A stretch of 64,000 nucleotides of DNA, from the NCBI RefSeq assembly GCF_004764705.1, contig NZ_SHLX01000007.1:246763-310762 (forward strand), read 5' to 3'. Source of the stretch: Paenibacillus cymbidii (lineage in GTDB: Bacteria > Bacillota > Bacilli > Paenibacillales > NBRC-103111). A program made the position numbers and the translations under genes. This document shows, one piece after another, positions 44,240 through 53,805 of this stretch. Below the pieces are notes generated by a model. That model was not told where the DNA came from and ran no database searches. It saw only the letters and a list, made by a program, of their open reading frames with translations. Every line of letters starts with the position of its first letter. Position 1 is the stretch's first letter.

Positions 44240-45853
44240 GTGGATAAACATAGAAGCAACATCAAACTGGTCGTTGCCGGCCTGCTGCTCGGGCTGTTCA
44301 TGGCGGCGCTCGATCAGACGATCGTATCGACGGCGATGACCACGATCATCAAGAAGCTGGGCGGGCTGGAAAGCTTCATCTGGGTATATTCCGCCTACAT
44401 GATCGCCATGGTCGTATCGACGCCGATTTTCGGCAAACTGTCCGACATGTTCGGACGCAAGCGTTTTTTTCTGATGGGTCTGATGCTGTTCATGGTCGGC
44501 TCCATTCTCTGCGGAACCGCGCAGAACATGGATCAACTGATTATTTACCGCGCGCTTCAAGGGATCGGCGGCGGCGCGCTGATGCCGATCGTGTTTACGA
44601 TCATTTTCGATTTGTTCCCGATGGAGAAGCGCGGCAAAATGATGGGCTTGTTCGGCGCCGTCTTCGGTCTTTCCAGCGTGTTCGGCCCGGTCATGGGCGG
44701 CGCGATCACGGACAATTTCAGCTGGCGCTGGATATTTTACATCAACGTGCCGATCGGTATTCTTTCCTTCCTGTTCATTCTTGCCGCTTATCACGAATCG
44801 CTCAATAAACGAAAGCAAAACATCGACTGGCTCGGCGCCATCCTGCTCACCGGCACGATTCTGTGCCTGATGTTCGGACTCGAGCTCGGCGGCACCGACG
44901 GCTGGGCCTGGTCTTCGATGAAGACGATCTCGCTGTTCGTCGCTTCCGGCGTGCTGCTGATCCTGTTCCTGATCGCGGAAATGAAAGTCAAGGATCCGAT
45001 CATTCACCTCGGATTGTTCCGCGGCCGCGTCTTTACGAGCAGTATGGGCATCAGCCTGCTGTACGGCGGCGTCATGATGGCCAGCGCGACGTATATTCCG
45101 CTCTTCATTCAAGGCGTCTTCCACCGCACGGCGACGCAAACGAGCTCCGTGCTGACGCCGATGATGCTCGGCGTCGTGCTCAGCAGCCAGATCGGCGGCC
45201 GCGTCGCCACGAAGCTGCGCTATCGCGACACGATGCTCTTCTCCGCCCTGTTCCTGATCGTGGGCAGTTATTTGCTCGGGTTCGTCATGGACCCGCAGAC
45301 GATAGAATGGCTGATTATTATCTTCATGGTTATTATCGGCCTCGGCATGGGCGTATCGTTCTCCTTGCTGAATATCGCCACGCTGAACGCCGTTCCGCCG
45401 CAGTTCAAGGGCTCGTCCTCCTCGCTGATTACGTTCTTCCGGACCATCGGATCGGCGATTGGCATTGCAGTGTTCGGCTCGTTGCAGAAGCACGAGTTCC
45501 AGCAAGGGCTGAAAAACATTCCGAACCTAGCGCCGGAAATGGCCGAGAGAATCAAAGGCGGTCAGGCGCTGCTCGATCCCGTCGTGCAGGAACAAATGCA
45601 TTTGTCCAAAGAAGCGGTCGCCGTCATGCTGGGCAAATTGTCCGATTCGATCCTGTTCATTTTTCAATGGTCGGTGCTGCTGCCCGTGCTGGCGCTTGTA
45701 TTCATCCTGCTGATGGGACGCGCGCGCGCCCAAATACCTCAGGGAGCACAAGGCGGACCTGGCGGACCTGGCGCGCCCGGTACGCCGGAAGCCAAAGGCC
45801 AACAAGGAGCGCCCGGCGCCGATCAAGCCGCCCCTTCGTTCCACGGGGGGTGA
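44240..45853 (+). CDS. MFS multidrug exporter (DHA2/EmrB-QacA type) with collagen-like tail
   Basis: A 537-residue protein with 14 membrane segments. Motifs are LDQTIVSTAMTTI near the start, GKLSDMFGRKR (motif A) and RALQGIGGGALMP (DHA2 motif). It starts with GTG at 44240 behind AAGGGAG; a TTG two codons earlier is less well placed. It should expel drugs by proton antiport. After the last membrane segment comes a 40-residue tail of Gly-X-Y triplets (GGPGGPGAPGTPEAKGQQG), which is unusual for a transporter. The gene is followed six bases later by a PadR regulator gene and preceded by paired operators. Confidence 0.9.
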   Translation: MDKHRSNIKLVVAGLLLGLFMAALDQTIVSTAMTTIIKKLGGLESFIWVYSAYMIAMVVSTPIFGKLSDMFGRKRFFLMGLMLFMVGSILCGTAQNMDQLIIYRALQGIGGGALMPIVFTIIFDLFPMEKRGKMMGLFGAVFGLSSVFGPVMGGAITDNFSWRWIFYINVPIGILSFLFILAAYHESLNKRKQNIDWLGAILLTGTILCLMFGLELGGTDGWAWSSMKTISLFVASGVLLILFLIAEMKVKDPIIHLGLFRGRVFTSSMGISLLYGGVMMASATYIPLFIQGVFHRTATQTSSVLTPMMLGVVLSSQIGGRVATKLRYRDTMLFSALFLIVGSYLLGFVMDPQTIEWLIIIFMVIIGLGMGVSFSLLNIATLNAVPPQFKGSSSSLITFFRTIGSAIGIAVFGSLQKHEFQQGLKNIPNLAPEMAERIKGGQALLDPVVQEQMHLSKEAVAVMLGKLSDSILFIFQWSVLLPVLALVFILLMGRARAQIPQGAQGGPGGPGAPGTPEAKGQQGAPGADQAAPSFHGG

Positions 45854-45859
45854 CATTCC

Positions 45860-46423
45860 TTGTCGATGCGGTTGTTGATCCTGGGGCTGCTCATGGAGAA
45901 AAACCGGCATCCCTACGAAATTCGCCAAACGATCCAGAACAGGCGCTGGCATCTTACTTTTAAAGTGCGCGACGGTTCGCTCTATTACGCCGTTGACCAA
46001 TTGCGCGAGCAAGGGCTGATCGAAGTCGCCGAAACGATTCCCGTTCACGGCGACAGCCGGCCGGACAAAACGGTGTATCGGATTACCGAAGCGGGCAAAG
46101 CCGACTTTCTCGGCTGCCTGTACAGCCAGATGGAAGTAACGGCGTTTCCGCAGCATCCGCTGTTCATGTGCATGCCGTTCGTCCAGCATGGCGAGCCGGA
46201 CCGCTTTGCCCATCTGCTGGAAGATCAGCTCGAAGCTTGCCGCAGCCGGATCGAACATATCCGGGCGGTGCTGGCGCTGAAAGCGAGCTGGCTGCCGCGC
46301 GGCTCCATCCATCTGATGGAAGGCATGATAATGTTCAGCCAAACGGAACAGGAATGGCTGGAGCGTGTGCTGGCCGATGCCAAATCGGGCAAACTGGCGC
46401 CGCCTACTACTGATTGCCATTAA
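45860..46423 (+). CDS. PadR-family transcriptional regulator
   Basis: A 187-residue protein with the PadR winged helix (MRLLILGLLMEKNRHPYEIRQTIQNR, then FKVRDGSLYYAVDQLREQGLIEV and KTVYRITEAGKADFL) and a C-terminal coiled-coil dimer region. It starts at TTG (ATG two codons later is possible) behind GGGGGGTGA. It is encoded in the same unit as the MFS exporter, so it probably represses that operon through the palindromes at 44159 and 44191 and releases it when a drug is bound. Confidence 0.9.
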   Translation: MSMRLLILGLLMEKNRHPYEIRQTIQNRRWHLTFKVRDGSLYYAVDQLREQGLIEVAETIPVHGDSRPDKTVYRITEAGKADFLGCLYSQMEVTAFPQHPLFMCMPFVQHGEPDRFAHLLEDQLEACRSRIEHIRAVLALKASWLPRGSIHLMEGMIMFSQTEQEWLERVLADAKSGKLAPPTTDCH

Positions 46424-46429
46424 TTGACG

Positions 46430-46468
46430 ATCGCCCTCTGCCGGGCTTTGCCCGCAGAAGGCGATTTC
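46430..46468 (+). terminator. Terminator of the MFS-PadR operon
   Basis: ATCGCC-TCTGCCGGGC pairs with GCCCGCAGA-GGCGAT around a three-base loop, with one bulge on each arm, and is followed by TTCTC. Strong stem, weak T run. Confidence 0.75.
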
Positions 46469-46489
46469 TCGTATGTTGTCGAATATTAA

Positions 46490-46754
46490 TTATGCGGACA
46501 CTTGACTTCTCTTTCTTACGAACAGATCCAACATTAATGTTGCCACCCTGTACGCCAAATATCCCAGCAAGGTGCCGATCGTATTCAGCAGCAAATCGTC
46601 CGGATCGAACAACCGGCTGCATGAGGTAAAAAACGAACGCCAGTTGCACAACCGTTTGAAAGGTAAAAAAGTGGCCTTTTTTGCCTATCGCCATTATAAT
46701 TCCCACAACCAGCAGCAGCGTGATTTGAACGGTAGTTGAGAATTCTACAATCAT
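46490..46754 (-). pseudogene. VanZ-like membrane protein gene with frameshift
   Basis: The first frame (from 46754) gives two hydrophobic segments (VQITLLLVVGIIMAIG and VVQLAFVFYLMQPVV). The second, which ends TAA at 46490-46492, reads SRLFDPDDLLLNTIGTLLGYLAYRV, the hallmark C-terminal motif of VanZ proteins (FDxDDxxxNTxGxxLGY). The frame must change somewhere around 46615-46650 for both to be read. The N-terminal half of a normal VanZ is also short. It is almost certainly inactive. Confidence 0.7.
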
Positions 46755-46869
46755 TGCTTTCTCCTTATAAGAACATTCAGAACTGACATAGGGTTGTATT
46801 TATCCTACCATTCAGAAACGACCGCATGCAACGTCAAAGCTACTGCAAGCCAAAAGGAGCGGCTGCCGC

Positions 46870-48891
46870 ATGGAACTGTTCATCGCAATCCTTGTTCTTC
46901 TTGCCCTGATCGGCGTCTCCAACGTCATCAACCGCACGATCCCGTTCGCGCCCGTTCCGCTGATCCAAATTGCGCTCGGCATGGCGGTCGCCATCATCCC
47001 GACCGGCATGCACGCGCTGCATCTCGAGCCGGAGCTGTTTTTCCTGCTGTTCATCGCGCCGCTGCTGTACAACGACGGCAAACATACGCCGCGCAGCGAG
47101 CTGTGGCGGCTCAGGGCGCCGATTCTGCTGCTGGCGGTCGGGCTCGTGTTCGCGACCGTCTTCGTGGTCGGGCCGATCATCCACAAGCTGATCCCGTCGA
47201 TTCCGCTGCCGGTCGCCTACGGGTTGGCCGCGATTCTGTCGCCGACGGACGCAGTCGCCGTCGGCTCGCTGGCCGGGCGCATCCGCCTGCCGAAGAGCCT
47301 GATGCATCTGCTCGAAGGCGAAGCGCTGATGAACGACGCTTCCGGCCTCGTCGCGTTCAAATTCGCCATCGCCGCCGCTGTCACCGGCACGTTTTCGCTG
47401 GCCCACGCCGGCATCAGCTTCCTTATTATCGCCATCGGCGGCCTTGCGGTAGGCGTCGTCGTCGCCGCGGTCATCACCGTCATCCGCCTCTGGCTGCGGC
47501 GGCTCGGGCTTGAGGACGAAACGATGCACATGCTGCTGCATCTGCTCACCCCGTTCGCGCTGTACCTGACGGCGGAGGAGCTTGGGGTGTCCGGCATTCT
47601 GGCCGCGGTCGCCGGCGGCGTCATGCACGCGGTCGAACGCGACCGCATGTACCAACTGCAGCCGCGTCCGAACGACGTGGCGAACAATACGTGGTCCGTC
47701 ATTCTTTACTTGCTGAACGGGCTCGTGTTCGTCATCCTCGGCGTGCAAATTCCCGACGTCATTCACACCGTCTGGAGCAACCCCGCGTTCAACAACGCCC
47801 AAGTGTTCGGTTACGCGGCGATTATTTTTGCGCTGCTGCTGGCGCTGCGGTTCGTCTGGACATACGTGTTCTCGAAAGGCGGCAAAATGTTCGGCAGCGG
47901 CGACCGGTCGGAACCGAAGCCGAGCTTGGCGACGCTGGCCATGACGTCATTGTCCGGCGTGCGCGGTGCCGTAACGCTGGCCGGCGCTTTCTCCATTCCG
48001 CTGTTTCTGGAGAGCGGCGATCCGTTTCCGGAGCGGAGCCTCGTCATTTTTCTCGCCGCGGTCGTCATTCTGCTGTCCTTGCTTGCCGCCAGCATCGTGC
48101 TGCCGCTCATCGCCAAGAGCGAAGAGAAAGAGGACGGCGCACAGTTGGTCGAAATGGAACGAGCCGGCCAAATCAAAATGATGCGGGCCGCCATCCACGC
48201 CATCCATCAGGCGGCCACCACGGACAATGAAGCGGAGACGGGAGCCGTGCTCGCCGATTACGACCGGTGGATCCGGTTCTCGGAAGCGAACGGGCGGCAA
48301 TGGCGCGGCACTCGGCGGCAGCGCAAGGAAAGCATTGGCATCCGGCTCGAAGCGATCGGTCTGGAGCGCGAATGGGCGCGCCGCGCGCTGGCCGACGGGC
48401 GGATCAGCGAAGAACGCGCCGCCATGTTCATGCAAAGCCTGGACCAATTGGAAATGGTGCTGTCCCGCCGTTCGCGGCTCGGGCTTGTGCTGGCCAAAGC
48501 GCTGATCGGCGGGTTGACGGGCAAAGGTCCGCAGCGGTCGATGCCCTGGTCGCAGGACGACTACGAGGCGATGCGGAAAATGAAGTCGCAATCCTGCAGC
48601 GCGGTAATCGCCAATGGCGAGAAGCTTGGCAAAGGGAAAGACGGCGAAGTGTCCGAAGTGATCGAGCATTACGTACAAGTCCGCGACAAGCTGCGGGAGC
48701 CTACCTTGTATCGGCGCAGCGAGCAGAAGTTGAACCAGGAAGTGAAGCGCGATCTGCACTGGCTCGCGATCCAGGCGGAGCGCGACGAGGTGCAGGCGCT
48801 GTACGAACGCGGCGACATTACACGGGAAATCGCCAACGAGCTGCGGCGCTCGCTGCGCGGCCGCGAAGCGTCGGTGCTGGAGCAGGAGTGA
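46870..48891 (+). CDS. Na+/H+ antiporter, CPA1 (NhaP/NhaK) family
   Basis: A 673-residue protein with twelve membrane segments in the first 430 residues. Key motifs are the ion-site pair PTDAVAVG near 128 and EALMNDASGLV near 156, as in CPA1 antiporters. Then LSGVRGAVTLAGAFSIP follows, with the conserved Arg. A long cytoplasmic C-terminal region of about 240 residues, rich in charged residues, is likely regulatory. AAGGAG lies about ten bases before the ATG. It stands alone. It should export Na+ or K+ in exchange for protons. Confidence 0.92.
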   Translation: MELFIAILVLLALIGVSNVINRTIPFAPVPLIQIALGMAVAIIPTGMHALHLEPELFFLLFIAPLLYNDGKHTPRSELWRLRAPILLLAVGLVFATVFVVGPIIHKLIPSIPLPVAYGLAAILSPTDAVAVGSLAGRIRLPKSLMHLLEGEALMNDASGLVAFKFAIAAAVTGTFSLAHAGISFLIIAIGGLAVGVVVAAVITVIRLWLRRLGLEDETMHMLLHLLTPFALYLTAEELGVSGILAAVAGGVMHAVERDRMYQLQPRPNDVANNTWSVILYLLNGLVFVILGVQIPDVIHTVWSNPAFNNAQVFGYAAIIFALLLALRFVWTYVFSKGGKMFGSGDRSEPKPSLATLAMTSLSGVRGAVTLAGAFSIPLFLESGDPFPERSLVIFLAAVVILLSLLAASIVLPLIAKSEEKEDGAQLVEMERAGQIKMMRAAIHAIHQAATTDNEAETGAVLADYDRWIRFSEANGRQWRGTRRQRKESIGIRLEAIGLEREWARRALADGRISEERAAMFMQSLDQLEMVLSRRSRLGLVLAKALIGGLTGKGPQRSMPWSQDDYEAMRKMKSQSCSAVIANGEKLGKGKDGEVSEVIEHYVQVRDKLREPTLYRRSEQKLNQEVKRDLHWLAIQAERDEVQALYERGDITREIANELRRSLRGREASVLEQE

Positions 48892-48906
48892 TGACCGGCA
48901 GCCGCT

Positions 48907-49818
48907 TCATTGCGGCCGCGGGCCGGTTCCCCTTGGCGAGCCGGCGGACGAGCTTGCAGCGGACAAGCGCCAGCGCAGCGGGGACTGTCCGGTCGCCTGT
49001 TTGAACTGTTTGGAGAACGAATACAGATCAGGGTAGCCAAGTTGTTCGGCGATCTGCTTGACGCTCTGCCCTCCTTCAAGCAGCAGGAAGCGCGCGTATT
49101 CCATTCGCACTTTGGTCATCCAGGCAGCCGGAGTCAGGCCGTATTGCCGCTTGAACCGGGTGCGGAAATATTTTTCCGACAGGCCGGCCAGCGCGGCAAG
49201 CTCCGACGGATCGAACCGCCGGCCCGGCGCGGCTTCCATCGCCAGCTTCGCTTTCTCCAGCCGCGCATCCCAAGGCGCTGCGTCATCGCCGCCAATCAGC
49301 CGCATATAGCAAGCGAACAGCAGTTCGGTGACGATCAAACCGGCGACCGCCAGCTCGGGATCGTTGCCCGCGGCAAACCGGCGATGCAGCTTCTCGAACA
49401 GCCGCAGCAGCTCCTGCCCGGGCTCATCCGCCAGCTCGAACCAGAACGGGCCCCTCTCCATCCGGACCGGCTCGCCGGTGGCCGAATCGCACAAGCCGAA
49501 ACGAACCGGAATAATTTGCGGCGGACGGTTCCGATTTTGCCGCGCCTCGTGTTGCGTGCCGCTGCCGACGAAGATGATCTTCCCCCGCTCGAACGCGACC
49601 GGGTTGCCTTCGATCGTGTACGAGCCCTCTCCCCCTTTGATATAAATCAAATGAAAATCGTCGTTGATGCGGTCGGCAAATTGCCAGTGCGGCGGCACCT
49701 GCAAATGATAGCAGGCGTGAATTTTCGCATAGGCGGAAGCGGGGATCAGGTCCAGCAGCCGCTTCAACCGCTCCGCCGCCGTCGTTTCGCTCTCCGCCCC
49801 ATGATCCAGATTTGACAT
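48907..49818 (-). CDS. AraC-family regulator with cupin sensor, divergent from a sulfatase
   Basis: A 303-residue cytosolic regulator. The N-terminal cupin-like arm (FHLIYIKGGEGSYTIEGNPVAFERGKIIFVGSGTQHEA) should bind a sugar. The C-terminal 100 residues are the AraC DNA-binding domain (FDPSELAALAGLSEKYFRTRFKRQYGLTPAAWM, then GYPDLYSFSKQFKQATGQSPLRW). The ATG at 49816-49818 is preferred to 49839, which has no ribosome site. It is divergent from the sulfatase gene at 49915 with under 100 bases between, so it probably controls that gene and perhaps itself. Confidence 0.9.
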   Translation of the reverse strand: MSNLDHGAESETTAAERLKRLLDLIPASAYAKIHACYHLQVPPHWQFADRINDDFHLIYIKGGEGSYTIEGNPVAFERGKIIFVGSGTQHEARQNRNRPPQIIPVRFGLCDSATGEPVRMERGPFWFELADEPGQELLRLFEKLHRRFAAGNDPELAVAGLIVTELLFACYMRLIGGDDAAPWDARLEKAKLAMEAAPGRRFDPSELAALAGLSEKYFRTRFKRQYGLTPAAWMTKVRMEYARFLLLEGGQSVKQIAEQLGYPDLYSFSKQFKQATGQSPLRWRLSAASSSAGSPRGTGPRPQ

Positions 49819-49914
49819 GTGTGTGCCCACCCGCTCCATTTTTATTGGCCGGCTCCGCCGCTATACTGGGAATCAAACGAGTGTTTGACGAACTCCCCGT
49901 TACTGGAGGTAACC

Positions 49915-51321
49915 ATGCCGCACCAACCGAATATTGTCATCTTGTTTACCGATGATCAGCGCTTCGATACGATTCATACGCTCGGCAATCGTGCCGTCCG
50001 CACGCCGAACATGGACCGGCTTGTCGCCGGCGGCGCCGCATTCACGCAGGCGCACATTCCCGGCGGCACGTCCGCCGCGATCTGCATGCCGAGCCGCGCC
50101 ATGCTGCATTCGGGGCGCACGCTGTTTCACCTGCAAGGCAGCGGCCAGCAAATTCCGCCCGAGCATACGACGCTGGGCGAAGCGTTCCGCCAGGCCGGCT
50201 ACCGCACGTTCGGCACCGGCAAGTGGCACAACGGGCCCGCCGCTTACGCGCGCAGCTTCACGGACGGCGAAGCGATCTTCTTCGGCGGCATGTGGGACCA
50301 TTGGAGCGTGCCGCTGTGCCATTACGATGTCACCGGCCGCTACGACAACAAAGTGCCGTACACGCCCGACTTCCAGCACAGCAACCACCCGATGCAGGTG
50401 CATTGCGACTATTATTCGACCGGCAAACATTCGTCGGAAATCATCAGCGACGCCGCCGTCGATTTCATCAACGGACATGACGGGCGGCAGCCGTTCCTGA
50501 TGTATGTCTCGTATTTGGCGCCGCACGATCCGCGGACGATGCCGGAACGGTTCCGTACCATGTATGATCCGGCGGACATTGAACTGCCAGCCAACTTCAT
50601 GCCGGAGCATCCGTTCCGTTTCGGCGTGGAAGAAATCCGCGACGAGCTTCTCGCGGGATACCCGCGCACCGAAGACGAAATCAAGCGGCATATCGCCGAC
50701 TATTACGCGATGCTCAGCCATCTCGACGAGCAGATCGGCCGCGTGCTTGCTGCGCTGGAACAAACCGGCCGCGCCGACGACACGATCGTCGTGCTTGCCG
50801 GGGACAACGGCCTTGCCGTCGGGCAGCACGGCCTGATGGGCAAACAAAACCATTACGAGCACAGCATCCGCGTGCCGCTGGTGATAGCCGGCCCGGGCGT
50901 GCCGGCCGGCCTTGCGGTCGACCGCTACGCTTATTTGCTGGACCTGTTCCCGACATTGTGCGAGCTTGCCGGTGTAGCCATTCCCGCTTCCGTCGAAGGC
51001 GCCAGCTTGCGGCCGCTGATGGAGCAGCCGGATACGCGCTTGCGCGAAACGCTGTATTTTGCCTACAACGATCTCATCCGCAGCGTGAAGGACGAGCGGT
51101 TCAAGCTGATCGAATACGCCGGCGGCTGCCGGCAAACGCAGTTGTTCGATTTGGCGGAAGACCCGCTGGAGCTGACCAATTTGTACGGCCGGCCGGAATA
51201 CGAGTCGAACGTGCGGCGGCTGCGGCAGCTGCTGGTTGCCTTCCGCGACGAATGGGACGATGCCGCCCACCCGCTCGGCCAGGCGTACTGGGCCAGCTAC
51301 GACGCAAGCGAACGTTCCTGA
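49915..51321 (+). CDS. Sulfatase (formylglycine-dependent, Cys type), locus sulfatase 1
   Basis: A 468-residue hydrolase with GGAGG before the ATG (a longer frame upstream was rejected). The metal site starts NIVILFTDDQRFD. The catalytic motif ICMPSRAML places the Cys to be turned into formylglycine at residue 57. HIPGGTSAA and TGKWHNG (Lys-His of the sulfatase signature II region) follow, then VLAGDNGLAVGQHG near 300. No signal peptide is seen, so it acts in the cytoplasm. It removes sulfate esters, probably from imported sugars given the neighbouring fucosidase operon. No sulfatase-maturing enzyme gene lies in the window. Confidence 0.9.
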   Translation: MPHQPNIVILFTDDQRFDTIHTLGNRAVRTPNMDRLVAGGAAFTQAHIPGGTSAAICMPSRAMLHSGRTLFHLQGSGQQIPPEHTTLGEAFRQAGYRTFGTGKWHNGPAAYARSFTDGEAIFFGGMWDHWSVPLCHYDVTGRYDNKVPYTPDFQHSNHPMQVHCDYYSTGKHSSEIISDAAVDFINGHDGRQPFLMYVSYLAPHDPRTMPERFRTMYDPADIELPANFMPEHPFRFGVEEIRDELLAGYPRTEDEIKRHIADYYAMLSHLDEQIGRVLAALEQTGRADDTIVVLAGDNGLAVGQHGLMGKQNHYEHSIRVPLVIAGPGVPAGLAVDRYAYLLDLFPTLCELAGVAIPASVEGASLRPLMEQPDTRLRETLYFAYNDLIRSVKDERFKLIEYAGGCRQTQLFDLAEDPLELTNLYGRPEYESNVRRLRQLLVAFRDEWDDAAHPLGQAYWASYDASERS

Positions 51322-51327
51322 CGCCAT

Positions 51328-51365
51328 ACGGCTCCCGGCGCATCAAGCGCACGGGGGCCGTTTCC
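51328..51365. terminator. Terminator between convergent sulfatase 1 and AraC-sensor genes
   Basis: ACGGCTCCCG and CGGGGGCCGT pair with one mismatch around a loop, with TTTCCTT after it on the plus strand. Confidence 0.6.
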
Positions 51366-51391
51366 TTATGCCCCGCCACCGGCCCGGCCAA

Positions 51392-53701
51392 CTAACGGCT
51401 GCGGAACTTGCCGGGGCTAATTCCTTCCACCCGCTTGAACGCCTTGTAGAACGTGTTCGTGTTCAAATACCCGACCTGCTTGGCGACGTCGTCCACAGTC
51501 AACTGGTCGCTCAGCAGCAGCTCGCGCGCGGCGTTCATGCGAATATTCTCCATGTAGGCGGAGAAGTTTTCGCCCGTCTGCTCCTTGAAAAATTGCGACA
51601 AATACACCTCGCTGATGCCAAATCGGTCGGCCACGCTCGACAGGCTCAAACCGCCGTCGCTGTAATGCTGCTGCAGGTAGCCGATAATGTTGTCCTTGAG
51701 CGCCACGTTGTGGCTTTTTTTCTGGCTGTTCGCATACTCGCACAAGTCGAGCAGCGTGGCGCCAATAAACGCGTACGCCTCCTGAAAGCTGGCATACGAC
51801 TGCACCCGTTCGACAAAGTGGCGGTACTTGTGAGCCTCCCCGCTTTTGCCCGGTGCCACCGTTTCGTGAATGAGCCGGTAGACGGTCGCGGACAAGTCGC
51901 CGACGAGCAGCTGCAGCATCGCGGGCGAACCGCTTCCGCGGCCTGCCGTTTCGGCGCGAATGTCCTGCAGCAGCCTGGCCAACTCCTCGCGGTTCCCCGA
52001 CTTTGCCAGGTTGACGATGCGCTGTTCGATTTCCGGCGGGTAATGATAGCCGCTGTCGCTAACGGCCATCTGCTCGTAGCGGAGAATCGTCTCCCCCGAT
52101 TCGGCGTCGAACCATTCCAGCGCCTTGACCGCTTCCTGGAACGAACGATAAACGTCGAGCCCGCTGTCGTACCACCCGCCGACGCCGATCAGCACCGGCA
52201 AATTCGCCTGCTGGCGGAACCGCTCCTGTATGCCGGCGGCGATTTGTTCCGCGGTCAGCTCGCATGTCGTTTTGTCCGGGAACGAGAAGTTGAGCAGAAT
52301 GGCGATTCGCCCCCGGCGCAAATCGTGGACGTACCCGCTCTCCCGCAGCTCCTGGTACAACAAATCTTTCATGACGACCCGCCGGACGTTTTCCCTGTCG
52401 GCGTTTTCGCCGGGCAAACGCTCCTCGTGCCGCTCCGCCTGCAGCACCAGCACCGCAAACCAGACGCCGCGGATCGGCAGCCCGACATCGGCCAGCGCCG
52501 CCGCCAGCTCTTCCGCGTCGCTGAATTCGCCGCGAAACAAGGCGTCCAGCACGGCGGCCCGCAGCAGCGGCGCCTGCTGCTCGATCTCCGACTGCAGCGC
52601 CTCGTTGCTGCGGATCAGGCGGGAGATCGAATGGTCGAGCAGCCGGTATTCGTTGGACGCGTGTTCGTTGTCGAGGCTGAACGTCGTTTCCAGCCTGTGA
52701 ACGAGCGTGCGGATCGGTTTGCTGTGGCGGTTGGCGAAGAAGACGGCGAACAGCAAACCGGCCAGCAGCCCGGCGATAATGATGAACGTATTCGTTCGTT
52801 TGATCGAATCGGCCTTGGCCATGACCACTTCGACCGGAATCGCGGATACGTACTGCCAGCGATTGGTCGGAGACGTGTAGTAGCTGACCAGCATGCGTTC
52901 CCCGTTCATGTCCAGCTGCCGGTACCCTTCCGGGCCGGACGGCAGGCTGCTGACGGTTTCGACCTTGCGGTAGTCCCACGTCACGGAAGTCAGGATGTTG
53001 CCGTTCGCATCGGCGATATAAGACCAGCCGCCTTGCGGCAAATTGCCTTGAAACAGCAGCTTCAGCAGCTGCGACTCCGGAATCAGCACGAACATCGCGC
53101 CTTTGAAATTGCTGCGCAAGTCGTACGGCAGCGTCTGGATATAGGTGAGGTACGATTCGTTTTTGCCGTCGATTTCGATTTTGCTTGCGGGCAAATATTC
53201 GCCGTTGTGGTACTTCTCCGTAAACTCGGCCATCCACTGGTCGTAGGACAGCCCGTTGTAATGGATCGACCGCTCGTAAAACATCGGCACGCGCAAGGAA
53301 ATGTTTTTCGGCGACATGATAATGCTGCTGTTCTTGAAGATGACGTAAAAATTGTCGATAAAATCGCTCGTAAACCGGTACGTTTGCAAATAATTCCACG
53401 TTTCGATCGCCTTGTAGTAATCGGTCAATTCGTTGAACGAGTTGTTGCTCAGAAACGACAGGACGATCGGGTTGAAGCCGATTTGGGCCACTACATTTTC
53501 GACGTCCTTCAGGTGAGCGCTGATCACTTCGCTGCTTTGCCGTAGCATGGACAGGTTCGAATCGGCCGCGTCCCGCTCCACGACCCGAATGGCGGCGTAA
53601 TACGTATAAATGCAGATCGAAACCGTCACTACCATCGTGACCAGATACGAAACGAGCAACCTCGAAAACGTTTTGCCGAAGCTCCTTTTCAAACGCCGCA
53701 C
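51392..53701 (-). CDS. Transmembrane AraC-family regulator (YesN-like) of the sulfatase-fucosidase locus
   Basis: About 769 residues. TM1 is at 15-36, followed by an extracellular Cache-like region. TM2 near 295-318 (TNTFIIIAGLLAGLLFAVFFANRH) leads to a linker, a central regulatory region and a C-terminal AraC domain (LSLSSVADRFGISEVYLSQFFKEQTGENFSAYMENIR, GYLNTNTFYKAFKRVEGISPGKF). The GTG at 53701 is listed; a TTG three codons later fits GGGGTG better. It lies after the second sulfatase of the operon but has its own extended -10 promoter. It probably senses the external sugar and activates the importer and enzyme genes. Confidence 0.9.
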   Translation of the reverse strand: MRRLKRSFGKTFSRLLVSYLVTMVVTVSICIYTYYAAIRVVERDAADSNLSMLRQSSEVISAHLKDVENVVAQIGFNPIVLSFLSNNSFNELTDYYKAIETWNYLQTYRFTSDFIDNFYVIFKNSSIIMSPKNISLRVPMFYERSIHYNGLSYDQWMAEFTEKYHNGEYLPASKIEIDGKNESYLTYIQTLPYDLRSNFKGAMFVLIPESQLLKLLFQGNLPQGGWSYIADANGNILTSVTWDYRKVETVSSLPSGPEGYRQLDMNGERMLVSYYTSPTNRWQYVSAIPVEVVMAKADSIKRTNTFIIIAGLLAGLLFAVFFANRHSKPIRTLVHRLETTFSLDNEHASNEYRLLDHSISRLIRSNEALQSEIEQQAPLLRAAVLDALFRGEFSDAEELAAALADVGLPIRGVWFAVLVLQAERHEERLPGENADRENVRRVVMKDLLYQELRESGYVHDLRRGRIAILLNFSFPDKTTCELTAEQIAAGIQERFRQQANLPVLIGVGGWYDSGLDVYRSFQEAVKALEWFDAESGETILRYEQMAVSDSGYHYPPEIEQRIVNLAKSGNREELARLLQDIRAETAGRGSGSPAMLQLLVGDLSATVYRLIHETVAPGKSGEAHKYRHFVERVQSYASFQEAYAFIGATLLDLCEYANSQKKSHNVALKDNIIGYLQQHYSDGGLSLSSVADRFGISEVYLSQFFKEQTGENFSAYMENIRMNAARELLLSDQLTVDDVAKQVGYLNTNTFYKAFKRVEGISPGKFRSR

Positions 53702-53727
53702 CCCGGTCGGATCAAAATAATAGGTTT

Positions 53728-53736
53728 ATTATAACA
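53728..53736 (-). promoter_or_regulatory. Extended -10 promoter of the YesN-like gene
   Basis: On the minus strand TGTTATAAT is a perfect extended -10 element, 27 to 35 bases upstream of the GTG. The gene can therefore be transcribed independently of the enzyme operon. Confidence 0.6.
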
Positions 53737-53805
53737 CTTTCCCGGCGCTTAGCGGTCCATGGAAAGCGGGAAATCGTCCAACCGGGTGCGGATGTTCGTT
53801 TCGGT

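Noticed and set aside
44162..45505. 447-codon minus-strand frame rich in His, Gln and Arg
   Set aside because: It is a shadow of the GC-rich MFS gene, with no domain, start site or promoter.
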